Assembly (NCBI RefSeq): GCF_042649685.1
Contig: NZ_JBHRZT010000020.1
Location: 682,001 to 746,000 of the forward strand
Source of the DNA: Bacillus_BA songklensis
GTDB taxonomy: Bacteria > Bacillota > Bacilli > Bacillales > Bacillaceae_H
Length of the DNA stretch: 64,000 nucleotides
Reading direction: 5' to 3'
Positions within the stretch are counted from its first letter, which is position 1. Every line of letters begins with the position of its first letter. Below are positions 15,887 to 25,289 of the stretch, piece after piece. Position numbers and translations under genes: made by a program. Under the pieces are notes generated by a model. That model did no database searches, was not told where the DNA came from, and worked only from the letters and a program-made list of their open reading frames with translations.

Positions 15887-18520
15887 TTACTTTGCGTCAA
15901 ACCAAGTCTTTCCGTATGAATAATCAACTTTGAGAGGAACGTTTAGTTCAATGGCTTGTTCCATGACTTCCGGGACAAGCCGCTTTAGCTTCTCAATCTC
16001 TTCCTCTGGTGCTTCAAAAATCAATTCGTCATGTACTTGCAACAATAACTTTGTTTGCAGTTTCTCCTCTTGAAGGCGCTCCGCCATATCAATCATTGCC
16101 TTTTTGATGATATCGGCTGCACTTCCTTGAATTGGAGTATTCATCGCTGTACGTTCAGCAAAGCTGCGCAAATTAAAGTTGCGGCTCGTAATGTCAGGAA
16201 TATAACGGCGACGATGCAATAAAGTGGTGACATAGCCTTTTTCTTTAGCATCCCTTACGCTCTCTTCCATGTACTCTTTTACACCGGGAAAACTGTCTAA
16301 ATAGCGTTCGATAAATTTCCCTGCCTCTTTTCTTGTAATTCCTAAACTTTGTGATAATCCATAATCACTAATTCCATAAACAATCCCAAAGTTTACCGCT
16401 TTAGCCTGACGTCTCATATTGGCTGTCACTTCTTCCGCTTTGACATGGAAGACATCCATGGCTGTTTTCGTGTGAATGTCCATATCATGGTTAAACGCGT
16501 CAATCAATTTCTCATCCTTAGCAATATGGGCAAGGACACGAAGTTCAATTTGCGAATAATCCGCCGCAAAAATGACCCAGCCTTCTTGAGAAGGAACAAA
16601 TGCTTGTCTGATTTTTTTCCCCTCTTCAAGTCGAATCGGGATATTTTGCAAATTAGGATCTGTTGAACTTAAACGCCCTGTTTGGGTCAATGTTTGATTA
16701 AAGCGTGTATGAACTTTATCCGTTTCTTTATGAATGACTTTCTTTAATCCCTCAATATACGTGGACTGCAATTTTCCGAGCTGGCGGTAATGCAAAATTT
16801 GTGGAATGATTTCATGGGCCTCTGCCAGCTGTTCCAACACATCCGCTGAAGTAGAATAGCCGGTTTTAGTCTTCTTGATAACAGGAAGGTTCAGCTTTTC
16901 GAAAAGGATGGACCCAAGCTGCTTAGGAGAGTTGATGTTGAACTCTGTTCCTGCCAATTCATAAATATTTTTTTCAATCTCGTTCAGCTGCTCGCTGATT
17001 TCCTCTCCCATATTGTTTAAACGATTGAGATCAACTTTAACCCCTTGGTATTCCATATCTGCCAAAATGAAAGAAAGCGGCATTTCTAGTTCGGTGAACA
17101 ACTCATATTGTTCATTTTCTTTTAGCTCTTGCAGCATTTGTGAACGTAATTGATATAATGCGACGGCTTTTCTGATTATATGTTCTGCCACGATCTTCTC
17201 TTCCGGCACATGTCGTTTGGCCCCTTTTCCATAAACCGCTTCCTCTGACCTTATCTGTGTATAGCCTTTATTCTTCGCGATGGTTGCCATGTCTTCTGTT
17301 GAATCAGCAGGGTTTAAAATGTATGAAGCAATTAACAAATCAAACTCGATGCCTTCCAAGGCTAAGCCTCTCCACTTTAAGGCGACAATCGACTTTTTGC
17401 CGTCGAACACATATTTCTTTTTGCTTTCATCTCCCAACCAGGCTTTGAAGACGGAAGACTGAAGGGCTGCTTCCGCTGGAATGAAATATTGCCCTTGATT
17501 ATGCACAAGGCCAAATCCGACCAGTTCCGCATGATGGTAATTATCATCCGCCATCTCTACAATAAGGGCTGCTTCATCTTGTAGTATGGCTTCCGTAATG
17601 TCCTTTAAACGTTCAAAGCTAACTTCTTCAAGATCTTCTTTCGTTTCATCAACCGCGGTTCCTTCAATCTTTTCTAATAAAGAGTTAAATCCAAGTTCCT
17701 TGAACAGTTCGATCACTTTTTCCTGGTTATATCCCTCATAAGTTAGATTGTCTAACTCGATTTCCACTGGCGCTTCACGGGTAATGGTAGCTAGCTCCTT
17801 GCTCATGATAGCTTGATCGCGGAATTCTTCCAACTTTTCTTTTAGTTTTTTTCCGTTCACTTGTCCAATGGCATTTAGTAACTCTTCAACCGTGCCATGT
17901 TCCTTCAATAACTTTAAAGCGGTCTTCTCCCCGATTCCCGGTACGCCGGGAATATTGTCTGAATTATCACCCATCAGTCCCTTCATATCAATAATTTGGG
18001 CAGGGGTAATCCCATACTTTTCTTGAATGGCTTCAGGCGTGTAGGAGTCAACATCCGTAATTCCTTTTCTTGTGATATCAACCGTCGTATGAGGTGAAAC
18101 AAGTTGAAGTAAATCTTTATCACCGGAAATGACTTTGACTTCAAACCCTTCTTGCTCCGCTTGTGTTGACATTGTTCCGATAATGTCGTCCGCTTCGTAG
18201 TTAGTAAGTTCATAGCGTTGAACTTTATATGCATCGAGTAATTCGCGAATAAACGGAAATTGCTCTGATAGCTCAGGGGGAGTCTTTTGTCTTCCACCTT
18301 TATATTCTTTAAAAGTTTCATGACGAAATGTTGTTTTTCCCGCATCAAATGCCACGAGCATATGCGTCGGCTTTTCCTCTTCCAAAATACGCATCAGCAT
18401 CATCGTAAATCCATACACAGCATTTGTATGAATTCCTTTATCGTTATTCAGTAAAGGAAGCGCAAAGAACGCCCTATAGGCAATACTATTTCCATCAATC
18501 AACACTAATTTTTTGGACAT
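15887..18520 (-). CDS. polA: DNA polymerase I
   Basis: The 877-residue repair polymerase has a 5'-3' exonuclease (FEN) domain at about 1-290 (LVLIDGNS, GLMGDNSDNIPG), a 3'-5' exonuclease-like domain (about 300-470) and the polymerase domain. Motif A DYSQIELRVLAHIA, motif B RRQAKAVNFGIVYG and motif C VHDE (H830, D831) are intact. The proofreading-domain carboxylates appear degenerate, as in other Bacillus Pol I, so it probably lacks proofreading. GGAGGATGAGGT precedes the ATG. Confidence 0.97.
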   Translation of the reverse strand: MSKKLVLIDGNSIAYRAFFALPLLNNDKGIHTNAVYGFTMMLMRILEEEKPTHMLVAFDAGKTTFRHETFKEYKGGRQKTPPELSEQFPFIRELLDAYKVQRYELTNYEADDIIGTMSTQAEQEGFEVKVISGDKDLLQLVSPHTTVDITRKGITDVDSYTPEAIQEKYGITPAQIIDMKGLMGDNSDNIPGVPGIGEKTALKLLKEHGTVEELLNAIGQVNGKKLKEKLEEFRDQAIMSKELATITREAPVEIELDNLTYEGYNQEKVIELFKELGFNSLLEKIEGTAVDETKEDLEEVSFERLKDITEAILQDEAALIVEMADDNYHHAELVGFGLVHNQGQYFIPAEAALQSSVFKAWLGDESKKKYVFDGKKSIVALKWRGLALEGIEFDLLIASYILNPADSTEDMATIAKNKGYTQIRSEEAVYGKGAKRHVPEEKIVAEHIIRKAVALYQLRSQMLQELKENEQYELFTELEMPLSFILADMEYQGVKVDLNRLNNMGEEISEQLNEIEKNIYELAGTEFNINSPKQLGSILFEKLNLPVIKKTKTGYSTSADVLEQLAEAHEIIPQILHYRQLGKLQSTYIEGLKKVIHKETDKVHTRFNQTLTQTGRLSSTDPNLQNIPIRLEEGKKIRQAFVPSQEGWVIFAADYSQIELRVLAHIAKDEKLIDAFNHDMDIHTKTAMDVFHVKAEEVTANMRRQAKAVNFGIVYGISDYGLSQSLGITRKEAGKFIERYLDSFPGVKEYMEESVRDAKEKGYVTTLLHRRRYIPDITSRNFNLRSFAERTAMNTPIQGSAADIIKKAMIDMAERLQEEKLQTKLLLQVHDELIFEAPEEEIEKLKRLVPEVMEQAIELNVPLKVDYSYGKTWFDAK

Positions 18521-18876
18521 ACCTCATCCTCCATTTATGGTATTCAGCACTAACTTGTCAAATTATCATACCCTTATTCTAGCAGAACAAGGGACAGAAG
18601 GAAAAACGGACAGCTTATAATAAAAATCAGACTTCTATCACCAGGGGTCCCGCCAGTCTTAGGATGTGACAAAAAATAAGCCGGGGGGTGACCCAAAAGG
18701 GGAAAAATCGCCCCTTTTGAGTCACCCCCCGCAAAATGGACCGTTATATAAATCCAGTAGCACCATGGGTTTTGATTGATGGTCCATTTTGCATAAAACA
18801 TAAAATCCATCATTTTTTTGAACTTATGGGTCAGCCTCAGCCAAGTTGCTGCTCCCTTTCGACAGAAAGACAAGCA
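18521..18876. other. 356-bp intergenic region between hflC and polA
   Basis: It holds the hflC terminator and one of the best copies of the palindromic repeat family (18683-18850). The 160 bp nearest polA contain no recognised feature other than AT-rich sequence that should include the polA promoter. Confidence 0.6.
18683..18850. repeat. Palindromic intergenic repeat, family 2 (copy with 20-bp terminator stem)
   Basis: Part one (18683-18730) is a 20-bp stem with one mismatch: GGGGGGTGACCCAAAAGGGG against its near complement. It also serves as the hflC terminator region. Part two (18731-18792) is a palindrome with 12-bp arms GCAAAATGGACC / GGTCCATTTTGC around an AAATCCAGT...GGGTTTT core. Part three ends in CTTATGGGTCAGCC, an inverted relation to the left GGGTGACCC. 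Related copies are at 23737, 29870, 43430, 45594, 53124 and 55938. Confidence 0.72.
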
Positions 18877-19812
18877 TTAATTTGAATTCCCCAGTAAAAG
18901 TCTCGTATACGGAGAATCAGCCGGAAGAACAATGACAGTTTCATCATCAATTGTTTTTATATATGATTTTAGCGTACGATATAGCTCATAGAATTGTGGA
19001 TCTTTAGAATAAGAGCTGTTATAAATGCGGGCTGCTTCCGTTTCACCCTGTCCGCGTATTACCTCTGCATCCGCGTTGGCTTTGGCCAGCATCTCTTTTA
19101 CTTCTTTGTCCGTTTGGGCTGTAATGCGATTTTTTTGTGCATCCCCCATCGACAAGTACTCCTGGGCTTTTGTTTCACGCTCTGAAATCATGCGTGTATA
19201 GACAGACTGCTCATTTTCCGGAGGTAAATCCGTTCGTTTCATGCGCACATCCGAAACAGTGATTCCGTAATTCCCTTTTGCCAACAGCTCATTCACTTGT
19301 TCCGTGACACGATCATTTACACTTCCTCTTTTCGCTTTTTCATCATTGATAATTTCATCATAGTTCAATTGTCCTAATTCAGCGCGGAGAACAGAAAAGA
19401 TAAACTCTCCCATTTTGGTTTCCGCGTTTACAACAGACCGGGCATTGGAAATCATCTTTTTTGGATCTTCAATTTTCCAGACTGCATAGTTATCGACGAG
19501 CATACGCTTTTTATCTTTTGTATTGATTTCAGCCTCTTGCACATCGTAAACCATCTGGTATTTCGGCAGTGATGTAACCGATTGAATAAACGGAACTTTA
19601 AAGCTCAATCCCGGCTTGGATTCAATTCTTACCACTTCACCGAATTGGCGAATAACCTTATACTCGCTTTCTTTGACGATAAATACATTGCTTAAAAGAA
19701 AGCCGAGCAAAAGAATGATCAATAAAACCATGGATCCACTCTTCGTATATTTTCTCCAGTCCATGGACCCTTTCGTTTTTTCCTTCATATCCACTATATT
19801 TCCATTACTCAT
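18877..19812 (-). CDS. hflC: HflC-like SPFH/band 7 membrane protein
   Basis: The 311-residue protein has one N-terminal membrane helix (about 28-48) followed by an SPFH/band 7 domain (NVFIVKESEYKVIRQFGE onward) and a coiled coil with QGETEAARIYNSSYSKDP. HflC pairs with HflK to modulate the FtsH protease in other bacteria. I start at the ATG at 19812, which overlaps the hflK stop by 8 nt; a GTG at 19821 sits too close to AAGGAA. This pair is not between polA and phoR in B. subtilis. Confidence 0.9.
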   Translation of the reverse strand: MSNGNIVDMKEKTKGSMDWRKYTKSGSMVLLIILLLGFLLSNVFIVKESEYKVIRQFGEVVRIESKPGLSFKVPFIQSVTSLPKYQMVYDVQEAEINTKDKKRMLVDNYAVWKIEDPKKMISNARSVVNAETKMGEFIFSVLRAELGQLNYDEIINDEKAKRGSVNDRVTEQVNELLAKGNYGITVSDVRMKRTDLPPENEQSVYTRMISERETKAQEYLSMGDAQKNRITAQTDKEVKEMLAKANADAEVIRGQGETEAARIYNSSYSKDPQFYELYRTLKSYIKTIDDETVIVLPADSPYTRLLLGNSN

Positions 19813-20785
19813 TTTGCCCACTTCCTTCTTTCTGAACTGGCGGTACCGCCTGTGTTTCCTTCTGCTTTTGAGCAGGTTGAATGGGCAAATATTTCATGGT
19901 ATTTCCGTCATCTTTCATAATATAGATCTGTGCGTTCGGAAGGACTTGGTCGATTGTCTCGAGAATAAGGCGCTGTTTTGTAATATCAGGTGCATTTTTA
20001 TATTCGTTATACAACGAGTTAAAAATAGCGACATCACCGCGGGCAGATTCAATGCGGGCTGCCTTATCCCCTTGGGCTGTTGAGATAATTGCATCCTTTT
20101 CCCCTTCCGCCTCTTTCGTCCGTTTATTGCGGTATTTATTCGCTTCGTTAATTTTCGTATTCATCGTTTCCCGAGCATCCGTTACATTCGTAAAAGCTTT
20201 CCTTACTTCCTCATTTGGCAGTTCAACATCCTGCAGCTTTACACTTAATATAGAAACCCCGATATCATAACTATCTACCAGGTCAGAAAGCAGGTCTCTT
20301 ACTTGACCTTCAATTTCCGCTTTTCCTGACGTTAATGCATCATCAATTTTAGAGCTTCCGATGATGCTTCTTAACGAAGCACTTGTTGCATTATATAAAA
20401 TTTTTTTCGGCTCTTCAGAATTATATAAGTATTTCTCCGGATTAGTGATTTTCCACTGGACAACCATGTCAGCCAGTACGATATTTTCATCACCAGTAAT
20501 CATTTTGGTATCTTTTGGAAACTCCTTGATTTCACCATCTTTTTCTTTATACCCGAACTGTAAACTAAATGTTTCTTTTGATAATTTTTGTACCTTCTGA
20601 ATGGGCCATGGCAATTTAAAATGAAGACCAGGCTCTGCCACTCCCTCATCTACGGCACCAAACGTGGCGATAACCGCCTGTTCAGACTCATCGACTGTAT
20701 ACCAGGTGGTAAAAGCGACAATCCCCAACAGTAAAATCCCAAGTCCAATGCCAACATACCTACTGATTCGCCTAGCACTCACCAT
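19805..20785 (-). CDS. hflK: HflK-like SPFH/band 7 membrane protein
   Basis: The 326-residue partner of HflC has a membrane helix at about residues 10-32, an SPFH domain (ESEQAVIATFGAVDEGV, GLHFKLPWPIQKV), a coiled coil and a glutamine-rich C-terminal tail (PAQKQKETQAVPPVQKE). AGAGGTGTTACAG precedes the ATG at 20785. The overlapping stop/start with hflC argues for an operon and a complex in the membrane. Whether FtsH is the target here is inferred. Confidence 0.9.
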   Translation of the reverse strand: MVSARRISRYVGIGLGILLLGIVAFTTWYTVDESEQAVIATFGAVDEGVAEPGLHFKLPWPIQKVQKLSKETFSLQFGYKEKDGEIKEFPKDTKMITGDENIVLADMVVQWKITNPEKYLYNSEEPKKILYNATSASLRSIIGSSKIDDALTSGKAEIEGQVRDLLSDLVDSYDIGVSILSVKLQDVELPNEEVRKAFTNVTDARETMNTKINEANKYRNKRTKEAEGEKDAIISTAQGDKAARIESARGDVAIFNSLYNEYKNAPDITKQRLILETIDQVLPNAQIYIMKDDGNTMKYLPIQPAQKQKETQAVPPVQKEGSGQNE

Positions 20786-21094
20786 CTGTAACACCTCTCT
20801 CCTCTCGTTCCACTTTTTCATACGAATATATGTATTAAAAGTTTCAAAATATGTAAATTTACATAACCTCTTTGTCAATCCATTTAAGATGAAAGAACAG
20901 AAACGCGTGAATAGGAGAAAGCATGGAGAGAGATCATCATTATTCTTCAACAAAGCGCTTTCTTAACATGCAAAAAAGAAGAGGTGGAAACAGCATGCTG
21001 TTTCCACCTTTCCACATTGGCTCCTTGGATGAAGGGGTTTCCAAAGATAAGTCTATCAACGTTTTATTAAGATAATTTAAACAAACTGTAAAAT
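20786..21094. other. 309-bp intergenic region between phoR and hflK
   Basis: It holds the phoR terminator at 20982-21009 and, nearer hflK, AT-rich sequence that should carry the hflKC promoter. I could not single out a good -35/-10 pair. Confidence 0.5.
20982..21009 (-). terminator. Terminator after phoR (28-bp perfect palindrome)
   Basis: AGGTGGAAACAGCA is followed directly by its reverse complement; the minus strand continues CTTCTTTTTT. Confidence 0.8.
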
Positions 21095-22870
21095 TCACGT
21101 AAATTTTTTTGAAGATTTGTAAAATGTGACTGTAAAGGTAGTCCCTTCTCCTACTTTACTTGCCACTTCAATTTTCCCATGATGGGCTTCAATTAGGTGC
21201 TTAACGATCGCAAGTCCTAATCCAGTGCCGCCTGAGTTTCGGCTTCTCGCTTTATCTACCCGATAGAACCGTTCGAAGATTCTCGGTATTTCCTCTTCAC
21301 TGATTCCGATGCCTGTGTCCCGTACACTAATCTCAACACGATCCTCTTTCTCTTTCGCCCAAATATCAATAAAACCTCCGGCAGGTGTGTACGTAAGCCC
21401 ATTATTGATTAAATTAATAAAAATTTGCTTCACGCGGAGCGGGTCGGCTTCAATATATAAAGGTTCATCCGGTAAGCGCAGCTCCATACTAATATTTTTG
21501 TCTGCCGCTTTGCCAGAAAGCATCATAGAGATTTCTTCAAACAACTCCTGCAAATGAACAGGCTGAATGGTTAACTTAAATCCCTGTTGCTCAATTTTGG
21601 ACAAGTCCAGCAAATCTTGAATGAGGCCTTGCATCCGGTGACTTTCATTTAGGATAATCGTTAAAAATTGTTCCCGGATTTGCTCGTCTTCTCCCGCACC
21701 TTCAAGGAGCGTTTCCGCAAATCCCTTAATCGAGGTAATAGGTGTCTTTAATTCATGAGAAACGTTTGCCACAAAATCTTTACGCATTTGCTCGAGCTTT
21801 TTCAACTCCGTAATGTCATGAAAAACAAGAACGACCCCTTTCCATTCATCATTTAGGCCAATAATCGGGGCGCCATATACATCAAAATGTTTCCTCTCGA
21901 TTTTCATCGGCAAAACAAGCTGTTTTCGAGTGTTTGTTTCTGTCATGAAAATTTCTTCTACGAGCGAAATCACTTCTTTATGCCGAAATGCCTCATAATA
22001 TAAGTGATATAGGTAATCGGACGATTCAATTTTAAACTGCTCTTTATATGCTTTATTGACAAGATTGATGTATCCTCTACTATCAATTAAAATCAAACCG
22101 CTTCCCATATTCTCGATTAAAGTTCGCAACCGATCTTGTTGCATTTCCTGTGTGCTGATCAAATCCTGAAGATTGCGTGCAAGCATATTGATTGCTTGAC
22201 TGAGCATGCCTGTCTCGTCCACATAATCTTCGTATGTTCTTGCTTTATAGTTCCCTTTCGCAAGTTCCATGGCTACTTGGGTGGCGGACTCAATTGGTTT
22301 CGTATATTGGGTCATAATTCGCACACCAAGAAGCAGAATAACAATTAGAGCCATGCCAAGGCTTCCAATCAGCAAGCCCCAAATTTGCTGATTGATTTTA
22401 TTGAACGAATCAACAGATGTACTTAATACAATAAAACCAATATGCTGACCCTTATCTGTTAACGGCACGCCATAATAATAAAGATTATATTGCTCCTCTA
22501 CCTTGTAAAAGCCTTTTTTGTTTTGTAGTTTTCCACGGACGATTTCCTCAATGACGGCCCTGCTCTCTTCTTTGATTTCTTTCCCGGTCCCATTGGAGTC
22601 AATCAGTACCTTTCCGTTTTTGTGTATAATGGTTGTTCTAACATTTAGTGTAGAACTAACTTGGTCCAGCTTATTTTGCAAAAACGGGTTCGTTAGTCCC
22701 TCTTCTTGTACAAGAAGTTCGACCACTTTTGCTTCTTTTTCCATTCGTTCATGAAAATTTTGCAGATAAAAGCTTTTAAAAAGTTGTCCTAAAAGCAAGC
22801 CCAGTCCAATTAATACAATGATAATTAAAATAAGGAGTGCAAAAAGAAGTCGTGATCGAAACTTATTCAT
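21095..22870 (-). CDS. phoR: Sensor histidine kinase PhoR
   Basis: The 591-residue kinase pairs with PhoP in the phosphate-starvation response. Two membrane helices (about 10-33 and 163-186) flank an extracytoplasmic sensor domain. A HAMP linker, a PAS domain (about 248-355), HisKA with the phospho-accepting H372 in NVSHELKTP, and an ATPase domain (DTGIGI, GGTGLGLAIVKHL) follow. The start is ATG at 22870; the TTG one codon earlier is possible. It overlaps the end of phoP by 8 nt. Confidence 0.94.
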   Translation of the reverse strand: MNKFRSRLLFALLILIIIVLIGLGLLLGQLFKSFYLQNFHERMEKEAKVVELLVQEEGLTNPFLQNKLDQVSSTLNVRTTIIHKNGKVLIDSNGTGKEIKEESRAVIEEIVRGKLQNKKGFYKVEEQYNLYYYGVPLTDKGQHIGFIVLSTSVDSFNKINQQIWGLLIGSLGMALIVILLLGVRIMTQYTKPIESATQVAMELAKGNYKARTYEDYVDETGMLSQAINMLARNLQDLISTQEMQQDRLRTLIENMGSGLILIDSRGYINLVNKAYKEQFKIESSDYLYHLYYEAFRHKEVISLVEEIFMTETNTRKQLVLPMKIERKHFDVYGAPIIGLNDEWKGVVLVFHDITELKKLEQMRKDFVANVSHELKTPITSIKGFAETLLEGAGEDEQIREQFLTIILNESHRMQGLIQDLLDLSKIEQQGFKLTIQPVHLQELFEEISMMLSGKAADKNISMELRLPDEPLYIEADPLRVKQIFINLINNGLTYTPAGGFIDIWAKEKEDRVEISVRDTGIGISEEEIPRIFERFYRVDKARSRNSGGTGLGLAIVKHLIEAHHGKIEVASKVGEGTTFTVTFYKSSKKFT

Positions 22871-23579
22871 CAAATTTTGGCTCCTCTAACTTATAGCCAA
22901 GTCCTCTTATTGTTTTAATGTATAAAGGCTTTCTTGAGTTCTTTTCGATTTTCTCACGAAGATGACTAATATGAACATCTACAATGCGGGTGTCACCCGC
23001 AAAGTCATAATTCCAAACGGCACTTAATAATTGGTCACGTGTTAAAACGCGGCCTTTGTGTTTAGAAAGGTAGAGCAGCAACTCGAACTCCTTCGGTGTC
23101 AATTCTAATCGCTCATCTAAAAAATAAGCTTCATAATGTTCCGGCAAAATCTTTAAATCTCCAATAAAAATACGTTCCCCTTCTTCATCTGCCGTCACTT
23201 CAGGTACACTAATCTGCGCCCGGCGCAAAATCGCCTTTACCCTTGCTACTACTTCACGCGGACTAAACGGCTTTGTCATATAATCATCGGCTCCTAATTC
23301 CAGTCCGAGCACTTTATCGAATTCATCATCCTTCGCTGTCAGCATTAAAATAGGAGTCATAATCTTTTGTTGACGAAGTCTCTTGCAAACTTCAATTCCA
23401 TCCATTTTCGGTAACATTAAATCCAATACAATCAAATCCGGGCGTTCCTCAATAGCCATATAATAGCCTTCTTCTCCATCTTTTGCGGTCATCACATTAA
23501 AGCCAGCCTGTTGTAAGTTATATTGCAACAATGTAGCAATCGATTGTTCATCATCCACAACTAATAACTTCTTACCCAT
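22863..23579 (-). CDS. phoP: Response regulator PhoP
   Basis: The 238-residue OmpR/PhoB-type regulator has a receiver domain with D9-D10, phospho-acceptor D53 (VLDLMLPK) and the conserved MTKPFSPRE lysine near 103. A C-terminal winged helix follows (LTPKEFELLLYL, TIRGLGYKLE). It controls phosphate-starvation genes. The ATG at 23579 follows GGAGG; the TTG four codons upstream overlaps that site. Confidence 0.95.
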   Translation of the reverse strand: MGKKLLVVDDEQSIATLLQYNLQQAGFNVMTAKDGEEGYYMAIEERPDLIVLDLMLPKMDGIEVCKRLRQQKIMTPILMLTAKDDEFDKVLGLELGADDYMTKPFSPREVVARVKAILRRAQISVPEVTADEEGERIFIGDLKILPEHYEAYFLDERLELTPKEFELLLYLSKHKGRVLTRDQLLSAVWNYDFAGDTRIVDVHISHLREKIEKNSRKPLYIKTIRGLGYKLEEPKFDE

Positions 23580-23680
23580 ACATGCCTCCAAGTTTCTGAA
23601 TTAAAACCCTGCCTTCATCCATACCTCTGTGTATATTTAGTTTACTTCCATCATACAATGATTTGTTGAAGTTCTCAATG

Positions 23681-23720
23681 AGGGGAGCTAAAAAGGGGGA
23701 TTTCCCTTTTTAGCTCCCCT
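23681..23720 (-). terminator. Perfect 17-bp hairpin upstream of phoP
   Basis: AGGGGAGCTAAAAAGGG pairs with CCCTTTTTAGCTCCCCT around GGATTT. It lies about 100 bp before phoP and so probably ends transcription from the mdh side. Confidence 0.6.
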
Positions 23721-23736
23721 TAAGAAATAAAAAGAG

Positions 23737-23840
23737 TTGTCCAATAAATTCTTAAAAGATGACAATCATATTTTTAAACTGAAATGAACCGTCAAAGAAA
23801 CCCTTGGCTATACTTGGATTTCTCATGACGGTTCATTTTT
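23737..23840. repeat. Palindromic intergenic repeat, family 2
   Basis: AGAGTTGTCC at the left edge, then a palindrome with AAATGAACCGTC / GACGGTTCATTT arms around AAACCCTTGGC...GGATTT. Its closest relative is at 29870-29981. Confidence 0.75.
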
Positions 23841-24044
23841 GTTTTTTCTTATACCAACTGTTTTGTGGGCTGTTACGCCTAGAAGTTTTCGAATATATGA
23901 TGTTCAATAGTGTTGGTTTTGAATGTTAACTTTTCTCCAACTTTCATTTCTTCGATGGGCCTTCCTGTTTTCCTTTTTTCCCTAACATAAAAAAGTTACC
24001 TCCGCACCGTTTTTTTGAAAACGTTTATATTTATGTATGTATGT

Positions 24045-24084
24045 AAGAAGGAAAATTCGGGGTGTCCCTCGAATTTTCCTTCTT
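24045..24084 (-). terminator. Terminator-like hairpin after mdh
   Basis: AAGAAGGAAAATTCG pairs with CGAATTTTCCTTCTT around a 10-nt segment. It lies 147 bp past the mdh stop. Confidence 0.55.
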
Positions 24085-24230
24085 TCTTTATATGTTAAGA
24101 AAGGATAAGTTGGCAGCCCAGCTGCAGGTACGGTAAAGGGACCCGATTTTAAGTCTTAAGTATAAGTACAACTACGCCACTGCCTTCGCCTTTACAGGCT
24201 CGCCAATCGGCGAGTTTTCTTTATATATAA

Positions 24231-25169
24231 TTAAGCTAATACGTTCATTACGTTCTTAACGGATTCGACTGATTTATTTAATGCTGTTTTTTCTTCTTCT
24301 GTCAGTTCTAATTCGATTACTTTTTCGATACCATTTGCTCCTAAGATTGTTGGAACCCCTAGGTAAATACCATCATATCCATATTCGCCTTCTAGGAAAG
24401 CAATAGCAGGTAACACACGGCGTTGATCCTTTAGGATGGCTTCTGCCATTTCTACTAGGGAAGCTGCAGGTGCATAGTACGCACTGCCGTTTCCTAATAG
24501 ATTTACAATTTCACCGCCGCCTTTACGAGTACGTTCTACAATCGCATCTAAACGATCTTTTGGAATAAGTGTTTCAAGAGGGATACCTCCAGCATAAGAG
24601 TAACGTACAAGAGGAACCATATCGTCACCATGACCGCCTAAAACGAAGCCGGTAATGTCTTTTACAGATAAGTTAAGCTCTTGTGCTACAAACGTACGGA
24701 AGCGGGCTGTATCTAAAACCCCAGATTGACCGATTACACGGTGTTTCGGGAAGCCAGACTCTTTATAAACTGTATATGTCATAGCATCTACCGGATTTGT
24801 TAACACGATAATTGTAGTATCCGGGGAATATTTAACGATTTCCTGAGTCACAGATTTCATGATCTTTGCATTTGTTGCAACAAGATCGTCACGGCTCATA
24901 CCAGGTTTACGTGCAATACCTGCAGTAATGATTACAATATCAGAACCAGCAGTATCTTCGTAATTAGAAGTACCGATGATATTTGCATCAAATCCTTGAA
25001 CAGGGCTTGCTTCAAGCATATCTAACGCTTTACCTTTTGTCGGATTTTCAAATTGTGGGATGTCAACGATTACAACATCTCCTAGTTCTTTTTGCGCTAA
25101 TAAGAATGCTGTTGTTGCCCCTGTAAAACCTGCACCGATGACTGAGATTTTTTTACGTTTGATTGTCAT
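24231..25169 (-). CDS. mdh: Malate dehydrogenase
   Basis: The 312-residue LDH-type malate dehydrogenase converts malate and oxaloacetate in the citric acid cycle. The Rossmann motif is [13 protein letters not shown] (about 10-22), [16 protein letters not shown] covers the mobile loop with substrate arginines, and the catalytic histidine is in [24 protein letters not shown] precedes the ATG at 25169; ten upstream in-frame residues come from the ribosome-site region. Third gene of citZ-icd-mdh. Confidence 0.96.
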   Translation of the reverse strand: MTIKRKKISVIGAGFTGATTAFLLAQKELGDVVIVDIPQFENPTKGKALDMLEASPVQGFDANIIGTSNYEDTAGSDIVIITAGIARKPGMSRDDLVATNAKIMKSVTQEIVKYSPDTTIIVLTNPVDAMTYTVYKESGFPKHRVIGQSGVLDTARFRTFVAQELNLSVKDITGFVLGGHGDDMVPLVRYSYAGGIPLETLIPKDRLDAIVERTRKGGGEIVNLLGNGSAYYAPAASLVEMAEAILKDQRRVLPAIAFLEGEYGYDGIYLGVPTILGANGIEKVIELELTEEEKTALNKSVESVKNVMNVLA

Positions 25170-25247
25170 GAAAAAGACCTCCCCCATTGTCTTAGACAAA
25201 TTATTCCCTTTGTTTGACTCTTCAAATCTTTCATTTTTGACAGAACT

Positions 25248-25279
25248 GATAGCATCCCTTTGTGGAAAGGAATGCTATC
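25248..25279 (-). other. Hairpin between icd and mdh
   Basis: GATAGCAT-CCTTT pairs with AAAGG-ATGCTATC (one mismatch) without a T-run. In an operon this is more likely a processing or stability hairpin than a terminator. Confidence 0.5.
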
Positions 25280-25289
25280 AAATTATACT

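Larger units (their letters stand above)
23580..24230. other. 651-bp non-coding region between mdh and phoP
   Basis: The largest non-coding gap. From right to left on the minus strand it holds an unidentified compact segment (about 24107-24220, with CTCGCCGATTGGCGAG), a terminator hairpin at 24045-24084, family 2 repeat sequence at 23737-23840, a 17-bp-stem hairpin at 23681-23720 and then the phoP upstream region. No open frame looks real. Confidence 0.6.
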
